Notes: generated by a model from the letters alone, not told the origin. A stretch of 37,491 nucleotides of DNA from an uncultured Polaribacter sp. (GCA_913061165.1 CAJXTJ010000007.1:1-37491), one strand, 5' to 3'; shown: positions 1 to 9,824, counted from the stretch's first letter. Translations and numbers: made by a program.

Positions 1-22
1 GTCAGATGTGTATAAGAGACAG
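1..22. other. Nextera/Tn5 transposase adapter remnant (sequencing artefact at contig edge)
   Basis: gtcAGATGTGTATAAGAGACAG is the 19-bp Tn5 mosaic end plus the GTC that precedes it in the Nextera read-1 adapter. Confidence 0.96.
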
Positions 23-776
23 TTCCTTTTTCGGTTCTAATACCGCAAGAAACAACCATGTTAATTTCTGCACCAAAAGGTAATTTTAATAGTTTTTGAA
101 TACGTAAGGTATCTGTTCCTTCCATTGGGCAGGTGTCATAGCCTTGTGCCGCCATAGAGATCATAAAATTTTGTGCAGCCAAACCACAGGTTTTATGCGC
201 TACAATTCGCATATCGCTGCTTCGAACTTCTCTATAAATAGGTTTAAAAACACCTATTACAAACATCAAGAGGTATTTAAAGAAACCAAAAATACCTAGG
301 AAATCTGCATATGCAAAAGGAATAATCTTACTATAATATTTTCTAGCAACTTTTTCTCTATTAGATTGCTCCGTTTTCGGATTGTTTGCACCAAAATTAG
401 CATCTATAAAACTTAAATTAGCTTTTGCTCGCTTTTTCCATAAATCTTTACGCGTTACAAAAACAACCAATTGTTGCGCTGTTTTTGCTGCATTTTGATT
501 GAAACAAAATGGCGAAATTTCAGTAATAAGATCTTTAGAGGTAATGTGGTAAAATTCCCACAGTTGCATGTTACTGCTGTTAGGGGCTAAAGTAGCTTGT
601 TGAATGCATTTTTTTACAATATTTTTATCTATTGATTTATCTGCATCGTAAATTCTTACAGAACGTCTATACTGTATTGCTTCAGAAACTGTTTTTTCTT
701 GATTTATCATATATTGAAGAATTTTTTTTTGTAAAGATATTGATTTTAGATTTTTTTGATTCCCTTTAAAAGTCAT
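23..776 (-). CDS. Nitroreductase family protein, 3' end truncated by the contig edge
   Basis: ATG at 776 (rc) opens MTFKGNQKNLKS...SEAIQYRRSVRIYDADKSIDKNIVKKCIQQATLAPNSSNMQLWEFY...MVVSCGIRTEKG; RRSVR and APNSSNMQLWEF are nitroreductase-like. No stop before the edge, so it is absent from the ORF track. Confidence 0.85.
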
Positions 777-857
777 TATTTTTAATTTACACCAATATAA
801 ATTAGCAGGCTGATTTAAAAATGTACTTTTGTCAATATTGAACCAAAATAGAGAATA

Positions 858-1457
858 ATGAGTTTACAACAAGATTTAGAAAGTAGAAGTGGAAACCAAT
901 GCGAATTATGTACCGGAACAGATAATTTGTCAATTTACGAAGTAAAACCAACGTCAACTGTTGGAGGTAGTGGAGTAGATGGTAGTTTATTGGCTTGTGA
1001 CACTTGTATTACGCAGATAGAGGATGCAGATGAAATGGATTCAAACCATTGGCGTTGTTTAAACGATTCTATGTGGAGCGAGTATAGAGCGGTAAAAGTG
1101 GTTGCTTGGAGAATGTTGTCTCGTTTAAGAAATGAAGGATGGCCAAAAGATTTACTAGATATGATGTATTTAGAAGATGACGATTTACGATTTGCAAAAG
1201 AGTCTGGAGATCATTTAGATGATAGTGAAAAAATAATTCATAGAGATGCAAATGGCGCAATTTTAGAAGCAGGAGATTCTGTAGTTCTAATTAAAGACTT
1301 AAAAGTAAAAGGATCTAGCTTGGTTGCAAAACAAGGAACTGCGGTAAGAAGAATTTCTTTAGATCATGAAAACGCTAAATTTATAGAAGGTAAAGTAGGA
1401 CCTACACAAATTGTAATTATTACAGATTACGTTAAGAAAATGGCAGATAAAGAGTAA
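858..1457 (+). CDS. PhnA/YjdM-like zinc-ribbon domain protein
   Basis: N-terminal CELC...CDTC zinc ribbon and C-terminal DANGAILEAGDSVVLIKDLKVKGSS...KQGTAVRRI typical of the PhnA domain. Confidence 0.85.
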   Translation: MSLQQDLESRSGNQCELCTGTDNLSIYEVKPTSTVGGSGVDGSLLACDTCITQIEDADEMDSNHWRCLNDSMWSEYRAVKVVAWRMLSRLRNEGWPKDLLDMMYLEDDDLRFAKESGDHLDDSEKIIHRDANGAILEAGDSVVLIKDLKVKGSSLVAKQGTAVRRISLDHENAKFIEGKVGPTQIVIITDYVKKMADKE

Positions 1458-1503
1458 TATACTTTTTAAAAATCTGCTAATTTTTAGAAGAATTGATTAA
1501 AAC

Positions 1504-1540
1504 AAAAAAAAATCCATCTTTAAAAAGATGGATTTTTTTA
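1504..1540. terminator. Bidirectional intrinsic terminator between convergent genes
   Basis: AAAAAATCCATCTT...AAGATGGATTTTTT perfect stem with A/T tracts. Confidence 0.85.
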
Positions 1541-1555
1541 ATTTATATATAGCTT

Positions 1556-2743
1556 TTAACTCAAAGCTTTTCCTATTCTCTTTATTGCTTCGCGCAATTG
1601 TAACTCAGAGGCAGCATAAGACATTCTAATACAATTTGGCGCACCGAAAGCATCTCCTGTTACCGTGGCCACATTTGCTTTCTCTAGAATAAATAAAGAA
1701 AAGTCGTTTGCGTTTTCGATAGTTATGCCATCAATTGTTTTTCCGAAGAATGCAGAAATATCTGGAAATACATAAAAGGCACCTTCTGGTACATTTACTT
1801 TAAATCCGTCTATTTCTCTTAACAAACCAACTACAATATCTCTGCGTGTTTTAAATTCATCTACCATGTATTTAATTTTAGAAATAGGCGCTAAAACTGC
1901 AGTAATAGCTGCTCTTTGTGCAATACAATTTGCACCAGAAGTAATCTGACCCTGCATTTTTGTACACGCTTTGGCAATCCATTGCGGAGCGCCAATATAT
2001 CCAATTCTCCAACCTGTCATGGCAAAAGCTTTTGCCAAACCGTTTACAGTAATGGTTCTGTCATACATGTTTTCTATAGCAGCAAAACTAAAGTTTTTTG
2101 CACCATAGTTTATGTGTTCGTAAATTTCATCTGATAAGATATAAATCTGCGGATAATTTTCTAAAATAGCAGCCAATGCTCTGTATTCTGCTTCACTATA
2201 CATAGAACCACTAGGGTTGTTTGGTGAGTTAAAAAACACCATTTTAGTTTTTGGCGTAATTGCCGCTTCTAATTGTGCAGGTGTAATTTTAAAATCGTTG
2301 TCTATAGAAGAAGGAATTTCTACAAATTTTGCTTCACTTAAAATAGCAATTGCAGAATAACTTACCCAATATGGTGCTGGTAATAAAACCTCATCTCCTG
2401 GGTTTAATAATACCTGTGCAATGTTTGCAATAGATTGCTTTGCACCTGTAGAAACTACAATTTGGTCTGGTTGGTATGTTAAACCATTATCTCGCTGAAA
2501 TTTTGTACAAATTGCTTCTTTTAATTCTGCATAACCGTCTACGGGAGAGTAGGAGTTATAGTTTTGATTTACAGCTTCTATTGCTGCGTCTTTAATAAAA
2601 TCTGGTGTGTTAAAGTCTGGTTCTCCTAAACTTAAACTAATAATGTCTTTTCCTGCCGCTTTTAATTCTCTTGCTTTTGCTGCCATTGCTAAAGTTTGAG
2701 ATACAGGCAAACTGTTAATTCTGTCCGATAATGGATGTTTCAT
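1556..2743 (-). CDS. Pyridoxal-phosphate aspartate aminotransferase (class I)
   Basis: SLGEPDFNTP, PNNPSG, SDEIYEH, and NGLAKAFAMTGWRIGY (PLP lysine) motifs. Confidence 0.92.
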   Translation of the reverse strand: MKHPLSDRINSLPVSQTLAMAAKARELKAAGKDIISLSLGEPDFNTPDFIKDAAIEAVNQNYNSYSPVDGYAELKEAICTKFQRDNGLTYQPDQIVVSTGAKQSIANIAQVLLNPGDEVLLPAPYWVSYSAIAILSEAKFVEIPSSIDNDFKITPAQLEAAITPKTKMVFFNSPNNPSGSMYSEAEYRALAAILENYPQIYILSDEIYEHINYGAKNFSFAAIENMYDRTITVNGLAKAFAMTGWRIGYIGAPQWIAKACTKMQGQITSGANCIAQRAAITAVLAPISKIKYMVDEFKTRRDIVVGLLREIDGFKVNVPEGAFYVFPDISAFFGKTIDGITIENANDFSLFILEKANVATVTGDAFGAPNCIRMSYAASELQLREAIKRIGKALS

Positions 2744-2770
2744 TTTACTGTTAATTATGTGTTGCTGTTG

Positions 2771-3862
2771 TTATGCTAATTCTGGTTTTTGTCCTAAAAC
2801 ACCTAAATGTCTAAAATGTGCTACAAGTGCTTTTCGCATTGTTCTGTACTCATTGTAAGGTAAATTAAATTCTTTAGCTGTTTCTTTCACAATTTTAGCC
2901 AATTTACTATAATGTACATGAGAAATATGTGGAAAAATATGATGTTCAACCTGATGATTTAAACCACCCGTATAAAAATTCACCAACCAATTACTAGGGG
3001 CAAAGTTAGAAGTGGTGTATAATTGGTGGACTGCCCAAGTGTGTTCTAAATTACCGTCTTTATCTGGAATAGGCATTGCTGTATTTGGAACAATATGTGC
3101 CAACTGAAAAACAATGCTTAAAATCATACCAGCAGTATAGTGCATTATGAAAAAACCAACCAAAACTTTCCACCAAGCAACGTCTAAAACTAACAATGGT
3201 AAAACAATCCAAAGTGCATAATACGCAACTTTAGAAATTACCAACTTTGTCCATTCTGCAGTAGGATTTGGAAATTTACCATATGATAATTTACGTTTTA
3301 AATAGCGGTGCATTTGTTTTATATCGGTGGTAATTGCCCAATTAATGGTTAATAAACCATATAGGAAAACAGAATAATATTTTTGAATTTTATGAATCTT
3401 TAACCATTTAGAATGCAAAGAGAAACGAATAATTCTACCGGCATCTATATCTTCGTCATGATCTTTCACATTGGTAAACGTGTGGTGCAGTACATTGTGC
3501 TGTACCTTCCAATTATATACATTTCCTGCAAGGATATATATGCTGCTTCCCATTAATTTATTTACCCATTTTTTTTGAGAAAAAGATTCATGATTGGCAT
3601 CATGCATTACATTCATACCAACACCAGCCATACCTATACCTGTAAGAATCATTAATAAAACCATCGTCCATTGTGGCATAGTAACTGTTAAAACTACTAT
3701 AAACGGCACTAAAAATACAGAAAACATAATAATTGCTTTTAAATATAGCTTCCAGTTTCCGGTTCTATTAATTTCGTTTTCTTTGAAATAACTATTTACT
3801 CTTTTGTTGAGCGTTCTAAAGAATTTTGCTTTATCTACTCTTGAGAAATTTATTGTTTTCAT
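2771..3862 (-). CDS. Membrane fatty acid desaturase (acyl-CoA/front-end desaturase type)
   Basis: Three His boxes: HDANHE, HNVLHH, HQVEHH; several TM segments. Confidence 0.9.
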   Translation of the reverse strand: MKTINFSRVDKAKFFRTLNKRVNSYFKENEINRTGNWKLYLKAIIMFSVFLVPFIVVLTVTMPQWTMVLLMILTGIGMAGVGMNVMHDANHESFSQKKWVNKLMGSSIYILAGNVYNWKVQHNVLHHTFTNVKDHDEDIDAGRIIRFSLHSKWLKIHKIQKYYSVFLYGLLTINWAITTDIKQMHRYLKRKLSYGKFPNPTAEWTKLVISKVAYYALWIVLPLLVLDVAWWKVLVGFFIMHYTAGMILSIVFQLAHIVPNTAMPIPDKDGNLEHTWAVHQLYTTSNFAPSNWLVNFYTGGLNHQVEHHIFPHISHVHYSKLAKIVKETAKEFNLPYNEYRTMRKALVAHFRHLGVLGQKPELA

Positions 3863-3885
3863 TTAGGTATATTAATATCGTTTTA

Positions 3886-3918
3886 CAAAAATAATGCTTT
3901 TGAAACTGCTTTTTACAA
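3886..3918 (-). promoter_or_regulatory. Predicted Bacteroidota promoter for the desaturase gene
   Basis: CAAAAATA (rc TATTTTTG, TAnnTTTG) at 3886-3893 with CAA (rc TTG) at 3916-3918. Confidence 0.5.
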
Positions 3919-3934
3919 TAAACGACAGATTTTG

Positions 3935-3967
3935 TTGTGAATTGTTTAGTAAGTATAGCTATTTTTG
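3935..3967 (+). promoter_or_regulatory. Predicted promoter for rsmG
   Basis: TTG at 3935-3937 and TATTTTTG (TAnnTTTG) at 3960-3967; 22-nt spacing. Confidence 0.55.
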
Positions 3968-3985
3968 CAGCTCAAACCTTATCAG

Positions 3986-4615
3986 ATGGATATTATTCGC
4001 AAATATTTTAAAAATTTATCAGCAACTCAAATTCAACAATTCGAAAAATTACAGGAATTATACGAAGACTGGAATTTGAAAATAAATGTTGTTTCTAGAA
4101 AAGATATTGATGAGTTGTATCTGCGCCACGTATTGCACTCTTTAGGAATAGCGAAAGTAGTGCAATTTAAACCAGGCGCTAAGGTATTGGATGTTGGAAC
4201 TGGCGGCGGTTTTCCTGGTATACCATTGGCAATATTGTTTCCAGAAACCCAATTTCATTTGGTAGATTCTATTGGTAAAAAGATAAAAGTAGTAGATGAA
4301 GTAGTAGCAGGTTTGGGCTTAGAAAATGTAAAAACTACGAATGGTAGGGTCGAAGAAATTAAAGATACGTATGATTTTATTGTAAGCAGAGCGGTTGCAC
4401 AAATGGAAACTTTTGTAGGTTGGACAAAAGGTAGAATTAATAAAAAGCAAAATCACGATCTTAAAAATGGTATTCTATATCTTAAAGGAGGCGATTTATC
4501 TGAAGAATTAAAATTATATACCTCTGCAACTATTTATGATTTGCCGGCTTACTTTGAAGAAGATTTTTATGAAACTAAAAAGGTGGTACATTTAGGTATG
4601 AAGTTTAAAGGGTAA
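3986..4615 (+). CDS. rsmG: 16S rRNA (guanine527-N7)-methyltransferase RsmG
   Basis: VLDVGTGGGFPGIPLAI, HLVDSIGKKIKVV, and ISRAVA-like VSRAVA motifs. ATG 3986 preferred over TTG 3965, which overlaps the predicted -7 element. Confidence 0.93.
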   Translation: MDIIRKYFKNLSATQIQQFEKLQELYEDWNLKINVVSRKDIDELYLRHVLHSLGIAKVVQFKPGAKVLDVGTGGGFPGIPLAILFPETQFHLVDSIGKKIKVVDEVVAGLGLENVKTTNGRVEEIKDTYDFIVSRAVAQMETFVGWTKGRINKKQNHDLKNGILYLKGGDLSEELKLYTSATIYDLPAYFEEDFYETKKVVHLGMKFKG

Positions 4616-4973
4616 ATTATATTTTTTTATTATTTATATTTTGAATGCATTACGCATTGACTTTAAAATAGTTATGTAACTTTTAATTTTTTAGGTAAAG
4701 AGAATTTCTCTGTGTCTTTATAAAAACGAATCAGGGATTTCGTCTTTAAATAGTTCCTATTAATAAAATTTTAGGGCAGCAATCAAATAACTTATTACTT
4801 TACCGTTTTTTACTGGCGCGTGCAGAATACATTATTTTTTATGGATAAAAGTTCTTCTTAAAAATACTTATTTTAAATAGTATTCTAAATTCAAATTAGA
4901 TTTCTTCTTTTTTTAAAGGTATCCTAAAATTCCTTATCTTCGATACATAACAAATTACATAACATATTAAAAG

Positions 4974-5144
4974 ATGAAAAGTTTTATTTTAAAGTGGTAT
5001 CCAATTATTTTAGCTTTCATGTGTTTGTTGTATTCTGTAGGTTACGGAATATTAGGGATGACAGATGAAGCACAATATTCAGCGCATTGGCCAGGAACAA
5101 TATTATTGTTTGCAATAGCAATTAGACAAAGAAGGACAACATGA
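4974..5144 (+). CDS. Small hypothetical membrane protein (56 aa)
   Basis: MKSFILKWYPIILAFMCLLYSVGYGILGMTDEAQYSAHWPGTILLFAIAIRQRRTT; two hydrophobic segments; below ORF-track length cutoff; coupled by ATGA overlap to the next ORF. Confidence 0.6.
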   Translation: MKSFILKWYPIILAFMCLLYSVGYGILGMTDEAQYSAHWPGTILLFAIAIRQRRTT

Positions 5145-5263
5145 ACATAGGATTTTTTATAGTAGGTGGTATTATATTCGCAGTTTACATGGGTTTAACG
5201 CTATGGAATATATATGATTCTAGCAGAAAAAATAAGCAAGAAAACTACCCTGATCAACATTAA
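5141..5263 (+). CDS. Small hypothetical membrane protein (40 aa)
   Basis: MNIGFFIVGGIIFAVYMGLTLWNIYDSSRKNKQENYPDQH; single TM; start overlaps the upstream stop (ATGA). Confidence 0.55.
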   Translation: MNIGFFIVGGIIFAVYMGLTLWNIYDSSRKNKQENYPDQH

Positions 5264-5341
5264 AAACTGTTTGTTTTATAAAGACATTTTTCCAAGTATT
5301 TAAAAATAAATAAATGCTTGGATGGTGCTAATAATGGTACT

Positions 5342-6259
5342 TTAAAAAATAGAAGAGGTAGTTCTTGTAGTAAACTTCTCTAAAAATAACATTCCTTTAT
5401 AAGAGTTGCTTTGTTCGTTTAGTTTAGGACTCCAAACTGCAATACAATACTTATCTGGGTGAATGGCTATAATACCTCCACCAACTCCACTTTTTCCGGG
5501 CAAACCTACTCTAAATGCAAACTCTCCAGATTCGTCATAAAAACCACACGTAAGCATAATGGCGTTAATCCTTTTTGCTTGGCTCATGCTTAGTATCTTG
5601 TTTCCTTTAGAGGTGCTAAATTCATCATTTGCTAAAAACATAAATATTTCAGATAATTCTTTACAACTCATTTCTAAAGAACAAATATGAAAGTAGAAAT
5701 CGATTACTGGAGCTACATCATTATTAATGTTTCCGAAAGATTTTATAAAATTACAAATTGCATTATTTCGAAAGCCAGAATCTTTTTCAGATTGGGTTAC
5801 TTTTTTACTGTAATTTAAAGTAGCATTGTTAGAAATTTCTCTACAAAATTCTAAAAAATCTTCTTTAGGGTTTTTTAAATGACTTAGTAAAACATCGCAC
5901 ACCACAATGGCACCTGAATTTATAAAAGGATTTCTAGGTTTCCCTAAATCTGTTTCTAGTTGCAAAAAAGAGTTAAACGGATTCCCAGAAGGTTCTACAT
6001 CTACTCGATCCCATAATTTTTCTCCTTCTAATTTGTACGCCAATGTTAAAGACAAGAGCTTAGAGATACTTTGTATTGAGAATTTTTTATTAAAATTACC
6101 AACTCCAAAAGAAGCGTTGTTTGTGTTTGTTATATGAATACCAAAATTGCTTGCATCTACAAATGCTAATTCGGGAATATAATTGGCAACGGTACCAATA
6201 TCTTCTATATTTTTAACTTCAGCATAAATATCTTCAATTATTTTTTTATAGTTTTCCAT
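5342..6259 (-). CDS. glsA: Glutaminase (serine-dependent beta-lactamase-like fold)
   Basis: FSIQSISKLLSLTLA, WDRVDVEPSGNPFNS, PRNPFINSGAI, and GLPGKSGVGGGI motifs. Confidence 0.93.
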   Translation of the reverse strand: MENYKKIIEDIYAEVKNIEDIGTVANYIPELAFVDASNFGIHITNTNNASFGVGNFNKKFSIQSISKLLSLTLAYKLEGEKLWDRVDVEPSGNPFNSFLQLETDLGKPRNPFINSGAIVVCDVLLSHLKNPKEDFLEFCREISNNATLNYSKKVTQSEKDSGFRNNAICNFIKSFGNINNDVAPVIDFYFHICSLEMSCKELSEIFMFLANDEFSTSKGNKILSMSQAKRINAIMLTCGFYDESGEFAFRVGLPGKSGVGGGIIAIHPDKYCIAVWSPKLNEQSNSYKGMLFLEKFTTRTTSSIF

Positions 6260-6330
6260 TGCGTATTTTTAGTCTTATTGGCTACAAACGTATTCCAAAA
6301 TTTCATGATAAGCAACATAAAAAAGAATTC

Positions 6331-6370
6331 AAAAAAAAAAGGAACTACATTGCTGTAATTCCTTTTTAAA
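6331..6370. terminator. Intrinsic terminator (lysS side)
   Basis: AAAAAAGGAACTACA ttg TGTAATTCCTTTTT-type stem with flanking A/T tracts. Confidence 0.7.
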
Positions 6371-6414
6371 ATTTTATAAATAAGATTCTGAAACAAGTTC
6401 AGCATTAGAAACTA

Positions 6415-8109
6415 TTAAACAACTTCTACAAACAAACCTTCATCTGTTTTAGAAACTTTAGCTACTTCTTTTTTGGTTAACCCTTTAATGGTTTTGTCCC
6501 ATTTTTTGTTAGACAAGCCAGACTGTGTTTTTAAATCTCTTAAATCTATTTTCCCTGCTTTTTCTATAAGATTTAAAACTGATTTTTCCTCATCGTTTAG
6601 TTCTATAGAAGGCGCTTTCTTTTCTGGTCTCATTTGTGGAAAGAATAATACCTCTTGTATCGATTGGTTGTTTGTTAAAAACATAATTAACCTGTCCATA
6701 CCAATACCCATACCAGATGTTGGCGGCATACCATATTCTAAAGCACGTAAGAAATCTTCATCTATAAATTCAGTTGCTTCATCATCACCTTTTTGTGCTA
6801 ATTTTAATTGATGCTCAAAACGTTCACGTTGGTCAATAGGATCATTCAATTCAGAATATGCATTTGCAATTTCTTTACCACAAACCATCAACTCAAAACG
6901 TTCTGTCAATTCTGGATTGTCTCTGTGTTCTTTACAAAGCGGAGACATTTCTTTCGGATAATCTGTAATAAAAGTTGGTTGAATGTAGTTTCCTTCACAT
7001 TTCTCTCCAAAAATTTCATCAATTAACTTTCCTTTACCCATGGTTGCATTTACCTCGATGTGCATCGATTTTGCTGCTTCTCTAATTTCATCTTCTGTTT
7101 TTCCAGTAATGTCAAAACCAGTAAAATGTTTAATAGAATCTGCCATGGTAACTCTGGCATATGGTGCTTTGAAATCTATTTTATGTTCACCAAACGTAGC
7201 TTCAGAAGTTCCGTTTACGGCAATTGCACAATGCTCTAATAACTGCTCTGCAAAATCCATCATCCAATTGTAATCTTTGTAAGAAACATAGATTTCCATG
7301 GCTGTAAATTCCGGGTTGTGTGTTCTATCCATTCCTTCATTTCTGAAGTTTTTCGAGAATTCATACACACCATCAAAACCACCAACAATTAATCTTTTTA
7401 GATATAATTCATTCGCAATTCTCATATACAAAGGGATGTCTAAAGAATTGTGATGTGTTATAAAAGGCCTTGCTGCTGCACCTCCAGGAATTGGTTGCAA
7501 AACCGGAGTTTCAACTTCAAAATAGCCAGCATCATTAAAGAAAGAACGCATTGCATTAAATAATTTTGTTCTTTTAATAAATACCTCTTTTACATGCGGG
7601 TTTACCACTAAATCTGCATACCGTTGTCTGTAACGCATTTCTGGATCTGTAAAAGCATCATAGGTAACACCATCTTTAACTTTCGGCATTGGTAATGGTT
7701 TTAAAGCTTTTGCAAGCAATTTAAACTCCTTCACCATAATCGTTTTCTCACCAACTTGTGTTGTGAAAAGGGTTCCTGTAATTCCTACAAAATCGCCTAA
7801 ATCTAATAATTTCTTAAAGACATTATTGTATAAAGATTTATCTTCTCCGGCACAAATTTCATCTCTATTAAAATACAGTTGAATTCTACCTTCACCATCT
7901 TGTAATTGACCAAAAGAAGCTTTTCCTTGAATATTTATAACCATTAAACGGCCAGCAACAACTACCTGTTTACCTTCTACAAAATCCTCTTTAATTCCCT
8001 TAGAATTAGCATCTACTGGAAATAAATCTGCAGGATATGGATTGATACCCAAATCTCTTAATTTTGTTAGTTTGTCTCTTCGTACAACTTCTTGTTCTGA
8101 TAATTGCAT
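6415..8109 (-). CDS. lysS: Lysine--tRNA ligase (class II)
   Basis: Class II motifs FRNEGMDRTHNPEFTAMEIY and GMGIGMDRLIMFLT; OB-fold VAGRLMVINIQGKASF; extra C-terminal basic region. Confidence 0.96.
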   Translation of the reverse strand: MQLSEQEVVRRDKLTKLRDLGINPYPADLFPVDANSKGIKEDFVEGKQVVVAGRLMVINIQGKASFGQLQDGEGRIQLYFNRDEICAGEDKSLYNNVFKKLLDLGDFVGITGTLFTTQVGEKTIMVKEFKLLAKALKPLPMPKVKDGVTYDAFTDPEMRYRQRYADLVVNPHVKEVFIKRTKLFNAMRSFFNDAGYFEVETPVLQPIPGGAAARPFITHHNSLDIPLYMRIANELYLKRLIVGGFDGVYEFSKNFRNEGMDRTHNPEFTAMEIYVSYKDYNWMMDFAEQLLEHCAIAVNGTSEATFGEHKIDFKAPYARVTMADSIKHFTGFDITGKTEDEIREAAKSMHIEVNATMGKGKLIDEIFGEKCEGNYIQPTFITDYPKEMSPLCKEHRDNPELTERFELMVCGKEIANAYSELNDPIDQRERFEHQLKLAQKGDDEATEFIDEDFLRALEYGMPPTSGMGIGMDRLIMFLTNNQSIQEVLFFPQMRPEKKAPSIELNDEEKSVLNLIEKAGKIDLRDLKTQSGLSNKKWDKTIKGLTKKEVAKVSKTDEGLFVEVV

Positions 8110-8141
8110 TTCTTATGTATTAGTGTGATATTTTAAGATTG

Positions 8142-8171
8142 CAAAGATACACTCTTTCAATAATTTGGCAA
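8142..8171 (-). promoter_or_regulatory. Predicted lysS promoter
   Basis: CAAAGATA (rc TATCTTTG) 8142-8149 and CAA 8169-8171; 19-nt spacing. Confidence 0.55.
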
Positions 8172-8199
8172 TTGCAGAATTCGATAAAATATCAATAAA

Positions 8200-8232
8200 T
8201 TGGTGTAGAAATCATAAAACGTTGTATATTTG
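8200..8232 (+). promoter_or_regulatory. Predicted promoter of a structured RNA
   Basis: TTGG 8200-8203, 21-nt spacer, TATATTTG 8225-8232 (TAnnTTTG consensus). Confidence 0.6.
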
Positions 8233-8233
8233 C

Positions 8234-8346
8234 ATGCTACTTTTTGTTGAAGTAGCATTTAGTTGTGTTGTTTGGCACTTTATAAAAAGTGTCGTGGTTT
8301 TGTTAACCAATGGAAAGCTTCCCTTAAATGGGACGCTTTTTTTTTG
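8234..8346 (+). ncRNA. Candidate structured small RNA with four hairpins and a Rho-independent terminator
   Basis: Perfect 9-bp stem ATGCTACTT/AAGTAGCAT (8234-8242/8250-8258); GGCACTTT/AAAGTGTC (8274-8281/8286-8293); TGGTT/AACCA (8295-8299/8305-8309); terminator AAAGC-TTCCC/GGGAC-GCTTT followed by a T-run. Confidence 0.65.
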
Positions 8347-8621
8347 TTTTAAACTTTTATAAAGAGTTGTTTCTGAAGCTGTTTCCTGTTTTTTATGATG
8401 CCTTGGTATAAAGAGCAAAAAGAATACCGTTTTAATAAGGACTATATTTGTTGATGTGTTTTTAGAAGAATAAATACTATTTTCAAAAGCTATGTTTTCT
8501 GTGTTCTTCTGCGTAAAATAAAATAACTTTTATAAAATCTATATTGTTTACGGAATATATCTTTATAGCAGTCAATAGTTTGATTTGAAAATAAAAGATA
8601 ATAAGAGAAAAGAGGACTTAT

Positions 8622-9122
8622 TTAAAAGAACTCACCATTATATTCCCAAACCTTCACAAAAAATAAAACAGCATACACTAAAGCTACAGTAAACTTTATA
8701 ATTGTAGAAGTTATAAGGCCCAATAAAGAACCAATAGAAGCCTTAAAAGCCCTTTTCGTATTTGTTTTATCATGAAGTATTTCTCCAATAAAAGCGCCTA
8801 AAAAAGCACCAATTAATATTCCAAGCGGAATGGGAGAGAACAAGCCAATAAGCAATCCAATGGTGGTTCCGTAGACACCATATTTACTGCCACCAAAACG
8901 TTTTGTTCCGATTGCAGGAATGATGTAATCTAAAATCCATATAAGTATTGCAATAGCAAGCGTAATTCCTAGAAATGTATAATTCATAGGGACTATAGAA
9001 GTATAATACAAAATAAATAAGCCCAACCAACTAGTTAAAGGTCCTGGTAAAACCGGCAAAAAAGAGCCAATAAGACCAAGCATTACAAATAAAAAACCAA
9101 TTGTGAGTAAGAATATATCCAT
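8622..9122 (-). CDS. DUF456-type small multi-TM membrane protein
   Basis: LLGFVM..LGLIGSFLPVLPGPLTSWLGL and glycine-rich GAFLGAFIGEIL segments; ATG 9122 preferred to the ORF-track start. Confidence 0.82.
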   Translation of the reverse strand: MDIFLLTIGFLFVMLGLIGSFLPVLPGPLTSWLGLFILYYTSIVPMNYTFLGITLAIAILIWILDYIIPAIGTKRFGGSKYGVYGTTIGLLIGLFSPIPLGILIGAFLGAFIGEILHDKTNTKRAFKASIGSLLGLITSTIIKFTVALVYAVLFFVKVWEYNGEFF

Positions 9123-9259
9123 AGTAAATTTTATAATAAGACAAAAATACAAAACCTTTGTTAGAATATTTTTATAACTAAAACTAACTAATTTATTGCA
9201 ATGAAAGCTCCCGTGATATATTCATTAAATTTTAGTAATTTCACGCTACAAATAGAATT

Positions 9260-9736
9260 ATGTTTTTGCGTGTTTTTACTTTTTTAATAATCGTTATCTT
9301 TTGCACTTCGTGTGATAAATTTTCATATTCTAAAAATAAGAATTTACAAGTGGTAGATACAATAGTAGATTTTACTTCAGTTGATTTTTCACCCTCTTTT
9401 AAAGTGTGTGATTCTCTAATAGACAAACATCAAAAATCTGATTGCTTTAGAACTAATATTCATCAAAAGATAGGAGCAGAGTTGCAGAATCACCAATTTA
9501 TTATTAGAGATTCAATATCAGAAATTGTGTATGTAGATTTATTAATCACTTCTAAAGGAAAAATTGTTTTAGAAGCAATGGAATCATCCGAAGAGATTAA
9601 AAATCAATTACCAAAACTAGACAGTGTTTTAAGAATTTCTGTAGATAAAATTCCGAATGTTTATGCAGCAATAAAAAGAGGTATTCCGGTAACAACAAAA
9701 TACCGTTTGCCAATTAAGATTCAAATAAAACAATAA
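9260..9736 (+). CDS. Hypothetical lipoprotein
   Basis: Signal peptide and lipobox MFLRVFTFLIIVIFCTSC; no recognised domain. Confidence 0.7.
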   Translation: MFLRVFTFLIIVIFCTSCDKFSYSKNKNLQVVDTIVDFTSVDFSPSFKVCDSLIDKHQKSDCFRTNIHQKIGAELQNHQFIIRDSISEIVYVDLLITSKGKIVLEAMESSEEIKNQLPKLDSVLRISVDKIPNVYAAIKRGIPVTTKYRLPIKIQIKQ

Positions 9737-9824
9737 ATTTGCTATTCTTTGCCCAATACTTAGGAACAATGAATAACAAATTTTATAAGTATTGTACTTA
9801 GAAACTGGTAATTTAAAATATATT

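Noticed and set aside
3894-4079. Plus-strand ORF of 61 aa overlapping the rsmG start
   Set aside because: Covers the predicted rsmG promoter and is out of frame with rsmG.
4644-4700. Short hairpins in the rsmG downstream gap (AATGC/GCATT, AGAGAA/TCTCT)
   Set aside because: Short stems in AT-rich DNA with no terminator context or repeat support.
6473-7273. Three plus-strand ORFs opposite lysS
   Set aside because: Shadow ORFs antisense to a confidently identified synthetase.
8165-8418. ORFs 8165..8362 (+) and 8212..8418 (-)
   Set aside because: Both run through the hairpin array and terminator of the candidate RNA; composition is not protein-like.
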